Shown here piece after piece: positions 62,701-64,000 of a stretch of 64,000 nucleotides of DNA. The notes beneath the pieces are model-generated. The model did no database searches. It saw only the letters and a program-made list of their open reading frames with translations, and was not told where the DNA came from. Made by a program: the position numbers and the translations under genes. Position 1 is the first letter of the stretch. Each line of letters starts with the position of its first letter. Origin of the DNA: Scatophagus argus (Eukaryota; Chordata; Actinopteri; Scatophagidae); NCBI RefSeq assembly GCF_020382885.2, contig NC_058502.1:15217950-15281949 (forward strand), read 5' to 3'.

Positions 62701-64000
62701 TGTCTGTGTCATATGTGTCTTAGGATGTGGAGATTTCTGCATTTGAGCTGCAGAGAATCCTCAACCGAGTGGTGATGAAGAGTAAGAGAAATCATTTCTC
62801 TCTCCTCTTTCAGGCTAGTTTAGAATGTGCATTTAAATGGACATGACACTAACAGCAGTTTATGCCTGTGTTTATGCATTTTCAGGAAATGACATCAAAA
62901 CCAATGGCTTTAGCCAGGCAACCTGCCGTAACATGATCAGTCTGCTGGATGTATCCTTCCATCCTGCCCTCAGCTTTGTCAAGAAAATCCACAAAACCAC
63001 TGACCTCTTAACAGCTTGTTTTATCCCTTTTATATCCCCTTAAATAGTTTGAAAGGAAAACTGTTGTTATGTTAAGCTGAACTAAGCTGCTGTTCACTGT
63101 AGCTTCATATTCAGTATACAGGCATGAAAGTGATGTCATTTTTTTTAAATTAACTTTTAGCAAGAAGAAGGTATTATTCTTCACTGTCTGATAATACTTT
63201 CTAAATTTAGATGTTCTAACTTTACACTGATGCTATATGATGACTATACAAGAAGAAATATTCAAACTGAATACTCCATCCATCTCCATGAACTGGAGAT
63301 ATTTTAAATGTCTTGTTTTATTTCATATATATTTCCCCTAAATTAATCCTGACATATTTGGTACATTTGCATACCTGGCCTTTACAATTCTATTTTGTGT
63401 GGAAGAACAACAGTGAAGTTTGGCTGCACATCATGAGGCTGCAAACCCGAAGGTCACGTCTTATAGATGGCCAGTTCCTGCCATGTATTACTGTGTGGAA
63501 CATGTTACAGTTTTCCTTGACATCCTCTCCAAAGAAAGATGGAAGTGGCAAGCTGGGTTTGGTAGAATTTAAGATCCTGTGGTCAAAGATTGAGAAGTTC
63601 CTGGTTAGTATTGACATTAACATACCATGTAGTATGGTTTATTAGTGGAATCTGGATAAAACACATTAACTTGTTGGTCTCTCCATTAGGATCTGTACAA
63701 AGACAGAGACACAGACCAAAGTGGCTGCATGAGCGCCTCTGAGATGCGGATGGCTGTTGAGGGTGCTGGTGAGAAGTCAACTTTACGAGTTATATTTTCA
63801 TACGCTCAGTATCCTCAAAAGAGGGTAGAGGACAGCTCAATTTGTGTTTTTCTCTATTGTATAATATTAAGTTAGATATTATCTCTGAGTTCACCTTTTT
63901 ACATTTTGGCAGGCTTCAGCCTCAACAACTCTCTGCATCAGATAATTGTGGCCCGCTACAGTGAACCAAGCCTCACCATTGATTTTGACAACTTTGTGGG
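56736..64000 (+). CDS. capn2: Calpain large subunit, CAPN2-like, 5' 19 exons (continues past the window)
   Basis: Calcium-dependent cysteine protease. Exons: 56736-56972, 57516-57585, 58297-58415, 58503-58636, 58724-58892, 58991-59074, 59190-59275, 60410-60484, 60607-60767, 60913-61082, 61909-61920, 62116-62327, 62453-62489, 62581-62646, 62724-62781, 62886-62950, 63535-63603, 63690-63768, and 63913 to the window end. These give 663 complete codons; about 37 residues (the rest of exon 19 and two short exons) should follow. The start [13 protein letters not shown] and the [19 protein letters not shown] block are close to human CAPN2 (MAGIAAKLAKDRE, IKYLNQDYEALR). Triad Cys105, His262 and Asn286 are present. 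Domain III loop [15 protein letters not shown] is acidic. EF loops [12 protein letters not shown] and [14 protein letters not shown] are seen. The preceding in-frame TTG at 56730 is not the start. Exon 11 is 12 nt (LPEE). Whether this is capn2a or capn2b cannot be told. Confidence 0.93.
61111..61838. mobile_element. Probable non-autonomous DNA transposon with imperfect terminal inverted repeats
   Basis: The left end GGGGAGAGCGGGGCTGGTTG then TCACACTT is mirrored at 61811-61838, whose reverse complement reads AAAGAGAAAACAGGGTTGGT then CATTACACTT. The ends match over most of about 28 nt with several differences. No transposase frame lies between them. It sits in intron 10 of the CAPN2-like gene. 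The GGGGAGAG-GGGG-TGGTTGT end is reminiscent of a dispersed fish repeat whose name I cannot give. Confidence 0.5.
62951..63534 (+). other. U12-type intron in the CAPN2-like calpain (intron 16)
   Basis: The 584-nt intron begins GTATCCTTCC and has TTTTCCTTGAC at 63511-63521, a near-perfect U12 branch site (TTTTCCTTAAC) with branch A 14-15 nt before exon 17. The acceptor CTCTCCAAAG lacks a classical pyrimidine tract. Confidence 0.88.

Overview
This window is nuclear DNA of a ray-finned fish, probably a percomorph-type teleost. Genes are split by many short introns with vertebrate splice sites. Repeats are fish-typical: an internally deleted Tc1/mariner element, a CR1/L2/Rex1-type LINE fragment, a tRNA-like SINE and long homopolymer or microsatellite tracts. 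No viral element, CRISPR array or bacterial-type operon was seen. All exon models were built by hand from splice signals, frame continuity and remembered family sequences; no search was run.

Layout, left to right: nsmce4a (minus, 924-4290; SMC5/6 kleisin), ccdc177 (plus, 6512-8224; intronless coiled-coil protein), slc39a9/ZIP9 (minus, 10271-12450; zinc transporter), tmem63b (minus, 16970-28500; OSCA/TMEM63 mechanosensitive channel), mrpl14 (plus, 35741-37399; mitochondrial ribosomal protein uL14m), then three classical calpain large-subunit genes: capn11-like (minus, 38622-44202), a CAPN2/CAPN8-like gene (plus, 50233-56070) and a CAPN2-like gene (plus, 56736 to beyond the window). The first two calpains are head to head; the last two are in tandem, 665 bp apart. 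Seven of the eight reading frames close exactly; the eighth is open at the window edge.

Synteny supports the names. TMEM63B-MRPL14-CAPN11 are neighbours on human 6p21 and SLC39A9-CCDC177 are close on human 14q24. The two CAPN2/8-like genes correspond to the human 1q41 pair, so this locus joins neighbourhoods that are separate in human.

The most notable observations are: (i) an intron with minor-spliceosome (U12-type) donor and branch-point sequences at the same position in all three calpain genes; (ii) two consecutive frame-preserving small exons in the N-terminal cytosolic part of tmem63b, compatible with four isoforms; (iii) two GC-AG introns, one in slc39a9 and one in the first plus-strand calpain; (iv) a ZIP9 without the histidine-rich loop of the human protein; (v) a convergent mrpl14/capn11 pair whose poly(A) signals lie about 90 bp apart. 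I did not find a wholly new system; the region is mostly ordinary conserved vertebrate genes with informative splicing and arrangement.
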